64,000 nt of DNA from contig MU008151.1 of assembly GCA_010909165.1 (NCBI GenBank), positions 496,001 through 560,000 of the forward strand, in the 5' to 3' direction. Below are positions 60,459 to 64,000 of this stretch, one piece after another; positions within the stretch are counted from its first letter, which is position 1, and every line of letters begins with the position of its first letter. The notes under the pieces were generated by a model that made no database searches, was not told the DNA's origin, and was given only the letters and a program-made list of their open reading frames with translations. This stretch comes from Anthoceros angustus (lineage: Eukaryota > Streptophyta > Anthocerotopsida > Anthocerotales > Anthocerotaceae). The position numbers and the translations under genes were made by a program.

Positions 60459-62321
60459 ATGAACATGGCGTCCCGTGTTGCGAATGGCAAGAAAGTGCAG
60501 AAGCAGGGATGGATGGAGTTTGTGGCAGCCTTGTTTCTCGTGTTCCATGATTGGGTTGTGCAGAGGCCGCACACCAGGCATCTGCCGTCGCGGCTGAAGC
60601 TGCCCTCGCTTGCCAACTTTTCTTGCATTGTGACGGGCTCTACCAGCGGCATTGGCCTGAACGTGGCATGGTTGGTGGCCTTTATGTCTTTCCTGAATTG
60701 CTGATCTTGGTGTAATGGCTCTCACGCTCGGGAGTGTTGGCAGGGAGCTGGCCAAGGCGGGGGCCGACGTCGTGATGGCTTGCCGCAACACTGCGGCTGC
60801 CGACGACCTGATCAGGGTATGGCAGAAGGAGCAGGAGGAAGCAGGTGGCGCTCCTCTGCACCTTGAAGTACTTTCCTGTCCCTCATCTTTTGCAATCCTG
60901 GGATTTGCAGCGCGTTCTTGGTGTGGTTTTGGTTTCCAGTAGTTTTCCTCATGACACCAACTAATGTGTGCCGTTGCTGATGCCGCTGCTGCTGGTGTTG
61001 GCTATGGTGTGGCAAGCAGGTGATGAAGTTGGACCTTTTGTCGTTGGCTTCTGTGAAGTCCTTTGCTAGAGACTGGGAGGACCAGGGACGTTCTTTGCAC
61101 CTCCTGGTTAACAATGCAGGCATCTTCTCTATGGGAGGTACTTCTCGTCCTGGTTCTTTCCCTGCTTGATGTGAGACTGCGGCCACTGTGCTGCACGTTT
61201 GCATGGTGTGCTGGAATTTCCTGATCTTTGTGCCTTTGGTGACAGTGACATAACGTGTCTCTGGCAGCCCCTGTGAAGTACTCGGGAGATGGCTTCGAGG
61301 AGCATCTTCAAGTCAACCATTTGGCACCTGCTCTCCTGTCTCTGCTGCTAATGCCATCACTGCTCAGAAGCGGTCGAGCCCGGATCGTGAATGTGAACTC
61401 TGTTGTATGTCCCTGACTTAGCAGAGTCGTGTTTTGCTCTCGGTTGCAAAACTTGTGTGTAATGCTCACGTACATAGTTTTTCCCAGATGCATAAAGTTG
61501 GGTTCAACTACACAGAAGACTTAAACTTCAGCAGCGGGCAGAGGAGATATTCAAGTACAGCAGCGTACAGCGGGAGTAAGCTATCCCAGGTTGGGCATCT
61601 ACTTAACTGTGCAACAGCTTTGCCTGAAATTGTAAGAGTGTGTAGCGGATTTGGGTTGTTTCTTGGAGAGTGACCACCTGCAGTCTGTTTCTTCTCTGCA
61701 ATGGCAGCTTCTATTCAGTCGCGTACTGCAAGGAAAACTGCAAGAATACGCTGGGGTGCACATTGTTTCGATACATCCTGGAGACGTGTTGTCCAATGTG
61801 GTCAGCTCTTTGACTATATGAATGCTGAGCAACCACCATGCTCTCACTCACTGACCGTTACCATTTCATCTGGGCAGATCCGAACTCTGCCAAGGGTGTT
61901 CCAGTTATCTACTCGGTTGCTGGGTCCCATATTTCTGTTCAGTCCCGCTGAAGGTCTTATGTACTACATGTTTTCACTGTAGCAGCGTCGTTGCCTGTTT
62001 ATATGTCATCTCTGGAACTCTGCAGCTGTGGCTGCCATGGAGCTGCGACATTAACTCATTATTCCATTTCACTTTCTTGCAGGAGCCAGAAGTGTTCTCT
62101 TCTGTTGCACGGATGGCCAAGTGGAGGAGTATGTGCACACTCTGAGAAAACTTGATTTTCCCTACGCTCCTTATTACTCGTATTCTTGCCGGCCAGCAAC
62201 TCCTGGCCGATATGCAAGGGATAAAGAAGCCTCTCTCGAAGTATGGGACCGGACTTTGGAGATGCTTAATCTCACAGAAAGTGATGTCCAGTTATTGTTG
62301 ACAGGCAATGCCTGCTCGTAG
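60459..62321 (+). CDS. FEY: Short-chain dehydrogenase/reductase, FOREVER YOUNG-like
   Basis: Eight exons: 60459-60670, 60744-60867, 61020-61137, 61268-61404, 61488-61589, 61708-61800, 61878-61953 and 62083-62321. They give 366 residues. Order: N-terminal hydrophobic segment (WMEFVAALFLVFHDWVVQRP), Rossmann nucleotide loop TGSTSGIG near residue 60, LLVNNAGIFSMG (NNAG), EEHLQVNHLAPALLSLLL, NVNSV, catalytic YSGSK, IHPGDVLSNV, and a family-specific tail with RPATPGRYA and VWDRTLEMLNL. Arabidopsis FEY affects shoot apical meristem and leaf positioning; its substrate is unknown. Placement in FEY rests on remembered similarity through NVNSV, YSGSK and the C-terminal WEKTLEM-like block. It converges with PCNA. 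Confidence 0.9.
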
Positions 62322-62517
62322 TGACGAACCAATGCATTCTTATTCTTTGCACAGATCCCTGGTTTCGGGTCTGTCGCACCAACGGTTTTCAGTTAACCAG
62401 ATATATTAGGCTGAGTACTTTTACACGAGATGTAGATACAAAATTGCCAGGTCCAAGAAGTTGGTCAATCTTCGACATTGTTCAGAGGAACCATACGGAC
62501 AACCAACTCTCGACTAC

Positions 62518-64000
<1,483 letters not shown>

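Overview
The window looks like nuclear DNA of a seed-free land plant. Four things point that way. Two long intronless PPR genes of the plant organelle RNA-editing type are present. The photorespiratory glycerate kinase and plant aspartate carbamoyltransferase carry transit-peptide-like N-termini. Genes are dense, with many short introns (about 70-330 bp, most near 100 bp). A SPATA4-type flagellar gene implies swimming sperm. One PPR protein carries the KP/GRP variant of the DYW domain, known from hornworts, lycophytes and ferns and linked to U-to-C organelle RNA editing. With the compact introns this makes a hornwort the best guess, but the species cannot be fixed from sequence alone.

Layout. 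1-168 is the tail of a membrane protein gene. 744-3458 is a PPR gene ending at the E+ region. 3.5-9.2 kb is gene-poor, with minisatellites, a TA-flanked MITE and LINE fragments. 9.2-15.2 kb is one minus-strand, heavily decayed and internally duplicated LINE: zinc finger, reverse transcriptase, restriction-like endonuclease, minisatellite 3' end and poly(A). 16.7-19.7 kb is a five-KH RNA-binding protein. 21.4-27.5 kb is a minus-strand run of aspartate carbamoyltransferase, D-glycerate 3-kinase and alpha-SNAP. 29.4-31.5 kb is a GTE bromodomain protein, 33.1-35.7 kb the SPATA4-like gene and 36.9-37.3 kb COX5C. 37.3-44.1 kb is poor in recognisable genes apart from an AT-rich OTU-like ORF.

44.2-52.1 kb holds two large intronless minus-strand genes, a LacZ-type GH2 beta-galactosidase and the telomere protein CTC1, with two tRNA-derived SINE-like copies between them. 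CTC1 is head-to-head with the proteasome ATPase RPT3 (198 bp between start codons). The KP/GRP PPR gene at 56.8-59.7 kb is broken by two apparent one-base deletions and flanked by two decayed copies of a translation initiation factor IF-2 segment. A FOREVER YOUNG-like SDR and PCNA close the window as a convergent pair.

The genes are mostly housekeeping with no operon-like logic. The likely functional links are organellar: two PPR proteins, COX5C, GLYK and ATCase. Exon boundaries were read by eye from splice signals, frame continuity and remembered family sequences. No database search was run.
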